Shown: positions 22,773-35,082 of the stretch, piece after piece | How the letters are laid out: each line of letters begins with the position of its first letter | Numbering within the stretch: position 1 is the first letter of the stretch | Assembly (NCBI GenBank): GCA_010093605.1 | Contig: MU004189.1 | Coordinates: 813,834 to 877,833, forward strand | DNA length: 64,000 bases | Direction: 5' to 3' | Origin: Lophium mytilinum | Taxonomy: Eukaryota > Ascomycota > Dothideomycetes > Mytilinidiales > Mytilinidiaceae | The notes under the pieces: generated by a model | Database searches by the model: none | What the model was told of the DNA's origin: nothing | What the model saw: the letters and a program-made list of their open reading frames with translations, nothing else | Position numbers and translations under genes: made by a program

Positions 22773-24430
22773 CTAAAACTCCATCGGATCCCCTTCTTCC
22801 CTCTCCCTTTTCACACCACCCCTCTCTTCCTTTAACAGCCCTGCCACAAACAACCTAAAGAACTCCACGTACGGCTTCATACTGGTTTTCTCCCAGTCCG
22901 GCACCTTCTTCTGGCTGCCATCCCCCGCTTCCTCACCGCCGTTCTCCCGATCCCAATCATCAATCTCGCCCAAAAGCTGCGTGACTGTCGGCACACCTAA
23001 CGGATCGAATTCTTCCACCTTTCGCGTGTCGATTGGTACACAGACTCGGCCGGTCCCAGGATGTACGCAAAACGGCGACTTGAGCAAATGGTTCAACTTC
23101 TTTGACACCTCAGCGTCCAGACGCGGGTATGTGTATTCTAGCACGATGTCTTGCTTTGCCTCCCTCAACGTCGTCGGATTGAGCGACGACATTGCGCCTG
23201 AGCTCGCCAGCGCGTCGATGTCTGCCCATTTAGATGAGCTAGGCCGCGAGGGCGCCGAATCCCACTTTTTCGCGAGTGCCGCGCGGAGGGTCTGATCTGG
23301 AAGTAGGTCTAAGAGGTGGGCGGAGCGAGACCCGGCCCAGGGGTCCTGCTCGAGCAGAATAGAGGTCTGAAAATGCGAGCGGAGGATATTGAGAGAGCGG
23401 TCTAGATGAGGATGTAGGGGGCGTTTCGGGTTTACTTTCTTTCCGCCCTGAGCGCCGCCCTTGACCAGCTCCAGGTACGAAGCTACCGCTCGCCGCCGCT
23501 GGTCGTCCATCTCGCGCGCTCGCTTGTCACAGACCCAGGCGTGGGCGCCTCGACGTCCAGAATAGACCCATAGGATGTGCTTGAAACCAAAGTCTTCGCG
23601 TAAAGCTACATCAACCACTTTTATAGCCATAGTCATGAAAGTCCAGCAGCTGAGACAGATGCTGGCGCCTGTACAGCACGTTCGGATATCGTCGTAATCC
23701 GTCATATCAATATCGAACACGAGTTCCTTTGAGACAGGGCGAAAGGCAGAGGCTTTGCGGAGGGATTTGCGTTCGCGAGGGTTGGTGCTGTAGACGGGGC
23801 CGATTTCGAAACGAGAGGGGATCATTTGCACGGCTTGTTTGCGGAGGCTGAGACTCGTCAGTTCTGTTCACTTCCCATTACTTGAGTGAGTTCCTACAGA
23901 TCTGAGGTCGGGAAGGATTGGTATCGGAGGTAAGCGTCGTTCTGTAGGGTAAAAGCGAACTCGCGATGCATGAAATCGTTTGTGGGAGAGGGCGAGTGGT
24001 TCAGCCATTGGAACAGGTAGCGGAAGGGGAAGAGGCGCTGGTAGAAAGCTCGCATGACCTCTGGATCCGCGAAGCCCGAGCTGGCCTTTATTTTACTGCA
24101 ATCAAATTAGCTTGAGTCTTTGAAGTCTCCGTCTGAACTTGCTTACATTGGCTCTTGCTCGGGTGACTTCTCTGCTTTCACTTGAGGCACGCTCGAGGAG
24201 AATTCCCCGTCTGAATCCTCATCATCGAACAAGTCCTCGAGATTGACCTTGGTCTTTGCCGGCTCTGCAAGGCTAGGGGCATCCGACATGGGGACATCTT
24301 CGGCCGGCGAGGTAGGCGGCTCCTCTTTCACAGCGCTCTCGAGGGGCTGGGCGGAGGTTTGCGAGAGTTGAGTGTCGTCGACGGGCGAGGCTTCTGGAGA
24401 GACGGAGTGAGGCATTGTTGCTGGATTCAT
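22773..24430 (-). CDS. PRI1: DNA primase small (catalytic) subunit
   Basis: Makes RNA primers for DNA polymerase alpha in the nuclear polymerase-alpha/primase complex. Three exons (24430-24147, 24095-23898, 23847-22773) give 518 residues. The catalytic aspartates lie in VFDIDMTDYDD (D206, D208). The zinc ligands follow at C218, C219, C225 and C228, with the same spacing known from human PRIM1. YSGRRGAHAWVCD is the conserved nucleotide-binding segment. The first 95 residues are an acidic, Ser/Pro-rich, probably disordered extension; an internal ATG at codon 6 is an alternative start. Its promoter is shared with the divergent DUF1917 gene, 216 bp away. Confidence 0.95.
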
Positions 24431-24646
24431 ATGCTGTGCTGTTTGAGGGATGCCGCGGGGGTGCAGTTAGAGAAGACGCGTCCGGTCCGCCGTAAAATGG
24501 CAATTAGCGCAATTGGTCCCTCCTGCATCCGTACCTGCACCTCTACCAATTCATGCAATCAACGTCATCGCCGAACAGCAAACAATTGGACTCTGCATCG
24601 CTCAAGAGCGGAGGTATGATTTGTACCATCGTCATATACAGTCAAG
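24431..24646. promoter_or_regulatory. Bidirectional promoter between PRI1 and the DUF1917 gene
   Basis: Only 216 bp separate the two divergent start codons, so both promoters must lie here or overlap the genes. A motif for cell-cycle control (ACGCGT-type) is suggested by AGACGCGTCCG near 24475, which contains the MluI-box ACGCGT used by yeast MBF at replication genes. That link is inference. Confidence 0.5.
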
Positions 24647-26031
24647 ATGTCGGGGGAGGATGAGATGGTTTCTGGAAGTGGCTGGGTTTCCGACGACTCA
24701 AGCTTCTATGGTAGGTGGATGCGTTGTCTTTTCTACATTCTATCTATGTATGCTTCCCTCTTTGGTCATATCTGGTGCCTTCTGCTTGTTTCAGGATAGA
24801 TATGTGCTCAACTTCAAACAGAACCAGTCAAAACGTTTCAGTATCTCTTAGCATTACCCAGAGTCGCACCACCTTGCTAACACTCGTCCATTAGGCGACG
24901 AGGAGGACCAGCATCGTCTAGAGAACCTCAGCGGGGGGCTCGAATGTGCGCACTACTGGGAAAAGAGCAGCCGCTTCCTCAACACCATCGTTTTGAAGGC
25001 TCGTAAGCAACTCCTCGACAACACCATCGCGATGCAAAAGAGCGCGGAAGCCATGCCGGCACCCAAACAACTAGCCGACAGCAACACCGACGCTGATACA
25101 GTCGCTATGGACACTCCTAAGATACTTCCCGAAGCTGCAATTGTGTTTCACAACCGAATGCAGGGTATGTCCGAAGCCTGGCAGCTGGGTGAAAGTATTG
25201 ATGACTTCGTGGCGCGATTACCTCCAGCCACAACAAGAATCGACGCCGTTGGACCGTGGATTTGGGTCATGAATCCTTACGCTCGGAGCCGGCACAGAAG
25301 CGAGCATATCCACGATTTCAAAGATGCCAGCGAAGAGTTGCTTCGACGTTATCTTGATAGGCGGGAGCAAATAGAGACTGAAACTCCTAGCAAGGCGAAA
25401 GGCGCCATCACGAGAAGGCTGAACGCCGAGTGTGACCTACCGAATCAGATTAAAGATCTTGCGATGAAGCATGGCGTCTTGAGTGGAAAGGTAAGACACA
25501 CAGGTAGCTCAGTGGTCCATTTTAGACGACGCCATCACCAATATTCATTTTTGAAGACTCCCATTAGACAGTACTGATACTCAGCGATAGTGGATGTTCT
25601 TCCCAACAGCCAAAGATCTCCCTAGGATGTGGAAGGCTCTCGCAGAAGGAACTATCCAAAATCGGCTGGGTACTGGCGCAAAGGTAGCTACAGACAACGG
25701 TAGCGCCAAGTCAGGCTCTCGTTTGATATGCATCTACACCCATGACTTCACAGACACGGAAGATGTTCGCCGAGTACTAGACGAGCTTGTGCGGATGGGC
25801 CTGGTTGATGCAGACATGCCCCAGGGAATCTTCTACAAGTGTGACGCTTATACTCATCTGGACATCAAAAACAAGAACGACTACGGCCTCAGGGCTAGTC
25901 TCTACTCAAGCAAAACCCTGCTGGCCGGAGAGCGAGTCTCTGGACAGCGGGTCTCGGGAGCTTCCAGGATCATGTCAACGCCATTCTCCAGGATGAAGCA
26001 ATCGAATCTCAACGATTTTCAACGTGATTAA
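24647..26031 (+). CDS. DUF1917 / UPF0696 (Bles03-like) protein
   Basis: Three exons (24647-24710, 24895-25490, 25591-26031) give 366 residues. The conserved core includes GPWIWVMNPY, the KHGVLSGKWMFFPTAKDLPRMW segment spanning the second splice junction, and GTGAKVAT with ICIYTHDFTD. These are the hallmarks of the DUF1917 family (human C11orf68/Bles03), a small fold with an eIF4E-like topology and no settled function. The C-terminus is Ser/Arg-rich. The first exon is short and acidic. The gene is divergent from PRI1. Family assignment is from memory of the motif pattern. Confidence 0.82.
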
Positions 26032-27731
26032 GCCATAATGTATGGCTACGCAGGTCAGGCCACGGGGCGCATATCGGCTTCATTTACGCATTATATCCAA
26101 CAGCATCGATGTTCAGGTTGCCGGGTTTTCTAATTCATCATGTAGACTGACGTATGTGGTTGCACGAACAATTGAGCTTCCTGCCACGAGACACGAAAAC
26201 TCTCTCAAATTCCACCAAGTGACGATAAAACTTTGGAGATGATTCCGGTATGCCTAAGACTTTGCAACATCAGGCGAACTCCTAACTCTCTTTCACGAGA
26301 GTCTGTTTTTGTCAGCGTGATGCATACGGCAGCTGGGCCTGGAGAAGAGGACGCGCTTCCCCGTACGGCATCATTGGAGGCCATGGAGACGATGGAAGGG
26401 CGCAGACAAACTATTACTCGATCACAACAGGGGCGCCAACTCGTACGTGTCTCTAGCCCCTCAGCGACGACGCAACAGCTCCGGAGATAGCCTAAGGCTA
26501 AGGAAATGTCGTCAGATGGTGAAAGATCAATTAACACTGACAGCATGTGAACGTTGTTTTCAATAACTCGTGTTTCCGCCTATCGCGATTTTCAGTTTTT
26601 CCCGTAGTCAAACGCGTTTCAACAAGGTTATAGGGACCTGGACGACAGTATTTAAAAATGACTTGAACAGCAGATTATTACCTACCTCGGATAAAAGAGG
26701 ATAATCCGGTCCGGTCCGATGGAAAAGACTTGATTCAACATTAAGTTAGTGCGTCGGATGACATTTGCGACGCTGGAAGAGATTCGACGTTATTTTACTC
26801 GATAGAATCTATTCTCATCGAGTAATACCAGCGCATAGGCTAAGCGGCGGCATACTACACTAGGCTGGACCGAACTTCACACCGCCAAAGGCCTAGCTCG
26901 ATACGGGTGTTGTGGAAGCGAGGCAGGATTTCGACATCTACGTGCGGGGAGTCGAAGCAACATAACCTTGAAGGCCTCTCATCGTGGGGTGTGCAGTTAT
27001 TGTGGCAGGACATTGCAGTTGTGTGCCGGTGGACGTGGGAATGTGGTTGAGCAGGCTGGACAATGGTTGGATGCAGGGAGAGACGCTACGGCGCTTTTGT
27101 GTAGGGCGGGCCACAGGGCTGGCACCTTATCTTTCGACTCCACCATGGTGGACACCCTCCGCTTGCGCCGTCAGCCAGGACACGAACATCCAGCCACTCA
27201 CCAACGTCATCCAGATAACCTCACCTAATCGCCCTAGTGTCTGTCAACCGCCAGTAGTTTCTATCGAGTAACACGTTCAAGAATGTTGAGATGCGCCTTT
27301 CCGCCCGACCCTGGCCCAGCCGACAGGTACCGCGCCGCGACGGATGTACCCCCGGGGGGCAGTCGTCGATCCGACCATGGCCTATCTGCTAGAAGGTTGA
27401 TAAGGGCGTCTGCACCCCAGATTTTGTCCCGCGCGTTCTCAGTGTGTTTCTATATCAAGCGTCTTTGTCCACGTTCACAAAGAAGAAATTAAGCCTCATA
27501 TACGCGTCTCTACCTTCCTGTTGAGCATCTATACGCATCTCGTGTCTCTTATCTCTGCCCCAGTCCTGCTTATCTCTACTCTACGCGGAATCCACCGACG
27601 GTGTCCGTATCCCAAATACCCACAGCACCTCTACCTACACGCCAAATAATTTCTACACCTCTTCTGCTGTACAATTTCTTGTTAGATCTATGTGTATCCG
27701 ATCCTCATAATACCCCTATACCACCGTCAAC
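26032..27731. other. Intergenic, 1.7 kb, AT-rich in the middle
   Basis: Separates the DUF1917 gene from allantoinase. Short frames carry no domain. It contains a strong hairpin at 26795-26825, listed separately. The last 250 bp are pyrimidine-rich, typical of a fungal promoter. Confidence 0.45.
26795..26825. repeat. Near-perfect inverted repeat (hairpin)
   Basis: Arm TTACTCGAT at 26795-26803 is exactly complementary to ATCGAGTAA at 26817-26825. The inner arms AGAAT (26804-26808) and ATTCT (26811-26815) also pair, leaving a 2-base centre and one unpaired C at 26816. Fourteen base pairs in all. Confidence 0.85.
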
Positions 27732-29462
27732 ATGGCTCCACACGCAACAACACCCCCTCCTACTGCCCACACACAGCTCCATTCTCACCAATCTCCACCC
27801 ATTACCGTTCTTGCCTCCTCGCGGGCTGTGGTATCGGGCCGTCTGACCGAAGCTACCATCATCATCTCGACTGCAACTGGAAAGATTACCGCTATCTTCC
27901 ATTCCGTCCTCCCCGCGTCCGATTTCCCCGAAGGCACACCATACACAGACTACTCGCCATTCATGTTACTTCCTGGTCTTGTCGATGCTCACGTGCATCT
28001 CAACGAGCCTGGACGTACTGAATGGGAAGGCTTCTGGACGGGTACAAGGGCTGCGGCATTTGGAGGTGTGACGACAGTGGTCGATATGCCACTAAATGCC
28101 ATCCCGCCCACGACAACAGTGCAGGGGCTTAAAGAGAAGGTTGAAGCAGCAAAGGGTAAATGCTGGGTGGATGTGGGATTCTATGGCGGTGTAGTTCCGG
28201 GAAACAGTGGGGAGCTAAAAGCGTTGGTGAGGGAGGGTGTGAGAGGCTTCAAGGGGTTCTTGATTGATAGTGGGGTAAGTTGTGCTTTTTCTCACACTTC
28301 GTTCTGATATTTAACATTTGCTGTAATCGCCTCCTTTCCATAATAATACCACTGCTAATCATATAAACTAACAGGTTGAAGAATTCCCTGCTGTCTCCGC
28401 TAAAGATATCGCCCTCGCTATGGGAGAGCTCAAAGATGCCCCAACAACTCTCATGTTCCACGCGGAAATGATCCCACCCATCACTGCCTCAATCGGCGAC
28501 GATGTCCAGCACTCGCACCCACCTCTCGCCCCGTCAGGCCCCCTAGATCATTACTCGACCTTCCTCGACTCGCGTCCACCATCATTCGAGACCTACGCCA
28601 TCGCCGAGATCCTATCCCTTGCACACTTGGCCCCTAAGCTCCCGCTACACATCGTCCATCTCTCCGCGATCGAAGCCATCCCGCTCCTCCGTGAAGCCCG
28701 GAAAAACGGCATCAACGTGACCGCGGAGACGTGCTTCCACTACCTCTCCCTCGCAGCCGAAGCGGTACGCGCCGGTGACACACGCCACAAGTGCTGTCCA
28801 CCCATCCGCAGCCAATCTAACCAGGACGGTCTCTGGGCCGAGCTGATGGATGAAGAAAGCGGCGAGGGCGTCATTAGGACGGTTGTGAGCGACCACTCAC
28901 CGTGTACGCCGAACCTGAAGCTCCTACCTGGCGAATTTGCGAGCAAGAAGACTGGCTGTGGTGCGGGCGTGACGGTGGTGCAAGAGGGCGATGAAGGAGA
29001 CTTCTTTGCTGCCTGGGGTGGTATCAGCTCCGTCGGTCTTGGTCTACCAATCCTGTGGACTGAAGGTTCGAAGCGGGGTGGCAAGTTTGGGGTGGAGGAG
29101 GTGGTGAGGTGGTGCTGCCGCAACACAGCGAAGCAGGTGGGTTTAGAACGCACCAAGGGCGATCTAGGGGTTGGATTCGATGGCGATGTCGTCGTTTTTG
29201 ACGACGAGGCGAGCTTTGTGGTAAGATTTGACCTCAACGTACAGCTCGAATGGGGTGTTTGAATGCTAATCACGTGCAGGTTGAACCAAGTACGATGCTT
29301 TTCCGCAACAAGTGCTCGCCGTACGAGAACAAGACGCTCAAGGGCGTTGTCAAGGAGACTTGGCTCCGAGGCCAGAAGATCTTCTCGAGAGAGGATGGCT
29401 TCTCGGAAAAGAGTGGACCGGCAGGCAAGTTACTGCTCGAGCCGAGGAAAAGCAAGGCGTAA
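27732..29462 (+). CDS. DAL1: Allantoinase (purine catabolism)
   Basis: Hydrolyses allantoin to allantoate, letting the fungus use purines as a nitrogen source. Exons 27732-28274, 28375-29220 and 29280-29462 give 523 residues. The metal-site motif [17 protein letters not shown] and [16 protein letters not shown] are diagnostic for allantoinase within the amidohydrolase family. The carboxylated-lysine region ([14 protein letters not shown]), [21 protein letters not shown] and SDHSPC supply the remaining metal and substrate residues. Length is near the fungal norm (about 460-520), with an extra Thr/Pro-rich N-terminus; a later start is possible. The promoter region is pyrimidine-rich. Confidence 0.94.
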
Positions 29463-30051
29463 ATCCTCGCCTTTGTCTCATTCGAGGAAGCGCGTTGTCC
29501 GGCCATCTCTATCGAGAGTGGAATGAGCATGGCGGACATGATTAGCATTTGCATTGGTAGTGGGCACAAGATACGACACACGACCGGCACAACGAATGGA
29601 CCTTTTTGTTTTAGCATAGACGGCGGGGCGACTTGGACGGAGGCTAGAGAGACTTGAGAGGATAGAGGAGCCGAGAAGAAAAGTAGAGAAGGTATAACAG
29701 TAGGATTGATGGGGTTGGAATCTCTGTCGAGTAGCTCAAAATTCCATCTATACAGACTTTTCTCACGGCCAACAAGCCATAAACGGATTCAATATCAACC
29801 TATGGTTCTTGCACCATTTGACGAGCGTTTGCCGGCTATCAGGATGTTGCTGAACGACTTAGGTCGAATGAACAGGCGTCCACCAAGAACAAGGCTTGGA
29901 GAGTAAATGTTCTACTACGGTCAACATCAAGGCACGACGTCGGCGCTTTCGAGAACAAAACAAGGTAAGCAAACTGTTTGGTCTATTACGAAATCACCCA
30001 AGACTAACTCATACACCTGCCTAGGAACAACACATCCTTGTAGCCTACCTA
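29463..30051. other. Intergenic
   Basis: 589 bp between the allantoinase stop and the 3' end of a decayed minus-strand gene. Nothing recognised. Confidence 0.4.
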
Positions 30052-30690
30052 CTAGAAACGTCTAGAAGCCCTAGCAAACCCAACCTCAACCCACTTCCGA
30101 TCATATTTATAGAGGAAAGCCTCACAAGCGTAACAGCCGTAGCAACAAACAACCACCCTCAGACTCCCCTCCCCTTCTCCCCTCTCCTCTCACCTTCTCA
30201 ATCTCATCATGACAGACCAATTCCACCAAACCCGCACGCCATGGAAAGAAAACATCCTCACCGCACCTGACCCCCGTTTCCATCAAGTAATGCTTCCCCG
30301 CACGCAACTCCTGCCGACTATCGTGACATGCAACCGCAGAGTCAGACCCGCCGTCTAGAAGCCGCTCGCTCACCAACGCTTGCACACGTGCCATGGTCCA
30401 TTGCGCCCAGTGCAGCGTGGCCACGTCGGCGCGCGTACCTAATAGCAACCATCGTGAAGATTTCTAGGCCGGGGCTCCGCGTGGTACGGCAGCGTCGCCG
30501 CGTCCACTCCGGCGCCGCCGCCAATATTCACGATGCCCCTTGGGGGTCTGACGCCTTCGCGTTCGTAGGTCTCGTGCTGGACGCGCTTTTACGTTGGGAG
30601 AGGCCCAGGCGGTGCGACGCTGACTGATGGGGCGGGCATCGTGAGGATTGGCGCGTTGGGGACAGTTTTTTCTGCGCAGTCAGTCGGGGG
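30052..30690 (-). pseudogene. Decayed coding region of unrecognised family
   Basis: Protein-like text is split over frames. An upstream frame (to 30592) ends TMPAPSVSVAPPGPLPT at TAA 30591-30589. The same frame reopens (30588-30442) as HETYEREGVRPPRGIVNIGG... to PYHAEPRPRNLHDG. AIRY then reads in a second frame. RADVATLHWAQWTMARV to LVELVCHDEIEK (to 30194) reads in a third. A GTGAGA..TGTGAG intron (30193-30121) leads to a final exon AFLYKYDRKWVEVGF ending at 30052. The tight, non-overlapping succession of sensible text across frames indicates one ancestral gene with a stop and at least two frameshifts. Alternatively it could be a live gene with unusual introns or sequence errors. I cannot name the family. 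Confidence 0.45.
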
Positions 30691-31755
30691 TGTGGCGCAA
30701 TTGCTGTTACGTTAGGGGGAGGCCACGGGATAGATGCCACGCGGTTCAGGAACCGTATGCGCCGATCTGCAAGGCCCGCTTGGTTGGAGGCGCGGGGCTG
30801 GCGGAGTGCCTGTGTGTGGTTTGGCATGCTTTTCGGGGCCGCATGTTGGCTGCTTTCTGGCGCAACACGGAGCCGGGGTGGCGGCTGTTGGGAGATGTTG
30901 CAGCACAATTGCGCGCCCGTGATGGGTGCAAGATGCAGTAGAAGGCGTGTGTGTCGCTGGAATAGGCGGGCGGGAGAGCATCGTCGAAGATTTCCCCAGA
31001 GAGTGGCCCTGGTGGCCCTGGCTAGCTTGGCCCGAAGGAAGCCGTTGGAGGGGCGTCATTTTTGACAAGTTTAGAAACAGTATTTGCCCACTGTTCGTGA
31101 TATAAAAGCTGCTGTGCCGCCCCGGACGCCTCAATTGACTCCACCGTGTCTCATACCAGACTCTACTTCCTTCCACCGCTTGTGTCTACCCTCCTCCAGC
31201 ATACCGGAAGGATTCGAGGTTGCAGCAACCGCCACACCGCGTCGATAAGCCGCAACACCACGGCGTCAGCTTGAACTACCAACTAACCGACGCCTGGGAG
31301 ACGACGCTGACTGTCTCCTCAGCCGCAGAGATAGGTGTGCAACCCCTCCAATTACCGTCGCAATCCATATCGCTGCGAAGCTTGTCTTGTTATGCGCCTG
31401 GGAGATCCCCTGCCCAGCTGTACGACCTGCGTCATGCCCTTATTTTAAGCACCGCCTTAGATCAGCACGGGGAGCTTCAAAAGCACCGCTTCACCGCAGC
31501 CTCACGGCCTTTCTTTGCACTCACTAACCAATTCACGCTAGTTCTATAGGCCGTTCACGTAGCTGAATCCGCCCTAAACCACCGACGAAGCAGACCAGCA
31601 TTTCTCCTTCAGCTGCTGCGCACTTGAAATCCACCCCACCTGAAGAACTACGATACAAGAGGGGTCTTATCCTACCACCAATTGAACGTCTAATTCGACC
31701 CACCACCTCTTTTCACCCCCAAATCCACCCAAAACACACCTCACATACTATCACC
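30691..31755. other. Upstream region of NAD-glutamate dehydrogenase
   Basis: About 1.1 kb. A TATAAAAG element at 31101-31108 followed by pyrimidine-rich sequence suggests a core promoter with a long 5' UTR (about 600 bp) for the dehydrogenase. Long open frames here are GC-driven and domain-free. Confidence 0.4.
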
Positions 31756-34700
31756 ATGGCTTCAACACCAGTCAACGGCGTCCAGGTTCAGAACAAGCTC
31801 CTGGATCAAGTCATCCGGACTCCCGGCCGCCAGCCCTCCCCTCTACCTACACACCTGAACGTCCCCGGCGCAGCCTCCCCACGGGTGCTTCCTCAGGAAG
31901 GCTCCGGATATGTTGCTCCTAAGTTTGAGGGCAAGGACAAGCAGATGGAGGCGGTCATGGACGGAATCGAAGACAAGGGCTTCATTCCCCCCGACTTTGT
32001 TGAATCCGAGACTACTTGGTTCTACAACGAGCTTGGAATCGATGACATGTACTTCTCCACTGAGACCGTGGAAACGTAGGTGCTCAGAGGGCTTTTTGGT
32101 GGCAATGCTAACAGTTTCTAGTGTCATAAATCACATCCACTCCCTCTACGCTGCCAAAGTAGCGGCGTACGCTCGGGACGACAAGCGCCTTGAGATCCGT
32201 CTCGACAAGGAGGCCGTCGACCATGCCGTATACATTGATACCAGTAAGCCTGGTGTCTCCGTCGTGGATGGGCCTCGCTACGAACAACGCATCGACGAGA
32301 AGTATTTGAACGGATCGCAGGGAAGTGGAACATACCGCGTGGAGAGCTTCCGCTCAGCGAGCCCTCTCCCTGGAAGCGGCACCAAAGAACAGACTGGGCA
32401 GCAGCTTCGATGCTACTTCGTCTACGAGTGCGATTTCGTAGAGAAGAACCCGAGCCCAACAGAAACGGACGTAGAGAAGATTGGCGAGAAGCGATTCTTG
32501 CAGAAGGCCACCAAGAACACGAAGGCGATATACCAGCAAGCGATTGAGAATGCTGTTGAGCGGACTGGTCCGGTCATCGAGTACTTCGACATCCAGGGCT
32601 CCCGGGAGAAGAGGCTTGTTCTTGCCTACAAGCAAGGCTCCGCCCTGGGCCTATTCAGCGCCTTGAGCGATCTCTACCACTACTATGGCCTGACGTCTTC
32701 GAGGAAATACGTGGAACAGTTTTCCAATGGCTTCACTGTCATGTCGGTATATCTCCGACCCGTGGCCGGAGCTGTAGCGAATTCAAGATACCCACCCATC
32801 GAGGCGTCTATCCACCAAATCATCAAGGAGGTTTCTCTCCTTTACTGCATTCCTCAGAACAAGTTCCAAGCGCATTTCGCGACAGGAAGATTGAGTCTGC
32901 AGGAAACCATCTATGCTCACTGCGTCTGGGTGTTTGTCTCACACTTCCTGAACCGGCTCGGATCGGAATACACCACACTCGCGTCCGTCTTGGATCCGAA
33001 CAACAGCGTACACGCAGAGCTTCTCTCCAAGCTAAAGCGTCGTCTACGCGCGGAAACCTTCACAGCTGACTACATTCTGGAAATCATCAACCAGTATCCG
33101 GATTTAGTGCACTCGTTGTATCTCTCATTTGCAAGCACACACTACGTGCAGACGAGGGGTACCCAAGACGACTTTATCCCAACACTCAGCTATCTCCGTC
33201 TTCAAATCGACAAGGTCCTTACCGACGATGAGCAGAGAGACATGATCAACAAGGCTGTGGTCAACGAGCACCACGGTATGGTCATGAGCGCCTTCAATGT
33301 CTTCAACAACTGCGTCTTGAAGACCAACTTCTACACACCCACAAAGGTCGCTCTGAGCTTCCGTCTGAACCCGACATTCCTACCAATCTCAGAATACCCA
33401 CAGCCTTTGTATGGCATGTTCTTGGTCATCAGCTCCGAATTCCGTGGCTTCCATCTCCGCTTCCGCGATATCGCTCGTGGTGGTATTCGGATCGTCAAGT
33501 CTCGTAGCCAAGAAGCTTACGCTATCAACGCTCGTTCACTCTTTGATGAGAACTACAATCTTGCAAACACCCAGCAGCGGAAGAACAAGGATATCCCCGA
33601 AGGTGGCTCGAAAGGTGTTATTCTGCTCGATGTTCACCACCAAGACAAGGCTAGAGTCGCTTTCGAGAAGTACATCGACAGTGTGCTAGATCTCCTCCTA
33701 CCCCCTACCAGCCCTGGTATCAAAGACCCGATTGTGGATCTTCACGGAAAGGAAGAAATTTTGTTCATGGGCCCGGATGAGAACACTGCAGATCTCGTGG
33801 ATTGGGCTACTGAGCATGCTAGAGTTCGTGGCGCACCCTGGTGGAAGTCTTTCTTCACTGGGAAAAGCCCGAAATTGGGAGGCATTCCCCACGATCACTA
33901 TGGCATGACCACACTCTCAGTCCGTGAGTTTGTGCTCGGCATTTACCGCAAACTCAACCTCGATCCCAGCAAAGTCCGTAAGCTCCAGACTGGTGGACCA
34001 GATGGTGACCTTGGATCTAACGAGATTCTCCTGGGCAACGAGCTGTACACGGCTATTGTGGACGGCTCTGGTGTGCTCGTGGATCCCAAGGGCATTAACC
34101 ACGATGAGTTAATTCGTCTTGCGAAGAAGCGTGTCATGATTCAGGAGTTCGACATCTCAAAGCTCTCCTCGGAAGGATATCGAGTCCTCGTCGACGAGAA
34201 CAATGTCAAGCTACCTACTGGAGAAGTCGTCTACAACGGGACATCGTTCCGTAACACGTTCCACCTCCGTGGCGGCTCGAATTACGACATGTTCGTCCCG
34301 TGTGGTGGCCGTCCAGAGTCTATTGATTTGAGCTCTGCCAGCAAGCTCATTGTCGACGGGAAATCGACCATTCCATACATTGTGGAGGGAGCCAACCTAT
34401 TCATCACGCAAGACGCGAAGCTGCGACTCGAGAAGGCTGGCTGCATTCTCTACAAGGATGCTTCGGCCAACAAGGGCGGAGTCACGTCGTCTTCCCTCGA
34501 AGTTCTTGCATCGTTGTGCTTCGACGACGCCGGCTTCATTGAGCACATGTGCGTCCGCGAGGACGACACCGTGCCCGAGTTCTACAAGGAGTACGTAAAG
34601 CAAGTCCAGAAGACTATTCAGAACAACGCGGCGCTAGAGTTTGAGGCGATCTGGAGGGAGCACCAGTCCACTGGCGAGCTGAGGAGCATACTCAGTGACA

Positions 34701-35082
34701 CGTTGAGTATCGCCATCACGAAGCTCGACGAAGAGCTCCAAGGGACGGAGCTGTGGGAGAACGTCGACCTCAGGAAGTCTGTCTTGAGGGATGCTCTGCC
34801 GAACTTGTTGGTTGAGAAGATTGGACTGGAGACTATTATGGAGCGGGTAAGTGCGGTGCAGAAGGTCAGACTCGAGGATTCAGCTCACGATACTGCAGGT
34901 TCCCGACAACTATCTTCGCGCCATCTTTGGCAGCTACCTAGCCAGTCGGTTTGTGTATAGCTACGGCATCTCGGCCAGCCAGTTTGCCTTCTTCGCATTG
35001 TAAGTTTTCCTTTCTAAAAAGGTGTGAACGAAGCTAACAGGATCACAGCATGAACAAGCGCATGGCGTTGATACAGAAGTAA
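31756..35082 (+). CDS. GDH2: NAD-specific glutamate dehydrogenase (large fungal type)
   Basis: Deaminates glutamate to 2-oxoglutarate and ammonium with NAD+, a catabolic step feeding the TCA cycle. Exons 31756-32075, 32122-34846, 34899-34999 and 35049-35082 give 1059 residues, the size of the 115-kDa fungal class. The ATG is in an ideal context (TCACCATGGC). The N-terminal half is the class-specific regulatory region. The catalytic part has FRDIARGGIRIVKSRS and GGSKGVILLD (substrate lysine region), EILFMGPDENT, HDHYGMTTLSVREFV, and the nucleotide-binding region with GGPDGDLGSNEI. C-terminal coding continues through two small exons to KRMALIQK. Introns are 46, 52 and 49 nt. Confidence 0.95.

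Noticed and set aside
30757-31065. Plus-strand 102-codon frame before NAD-GDH
   Set aside because: Low-complexity Arg/Gly/Cys/Trp-rich text; overlaps other equally long frames on both strands.
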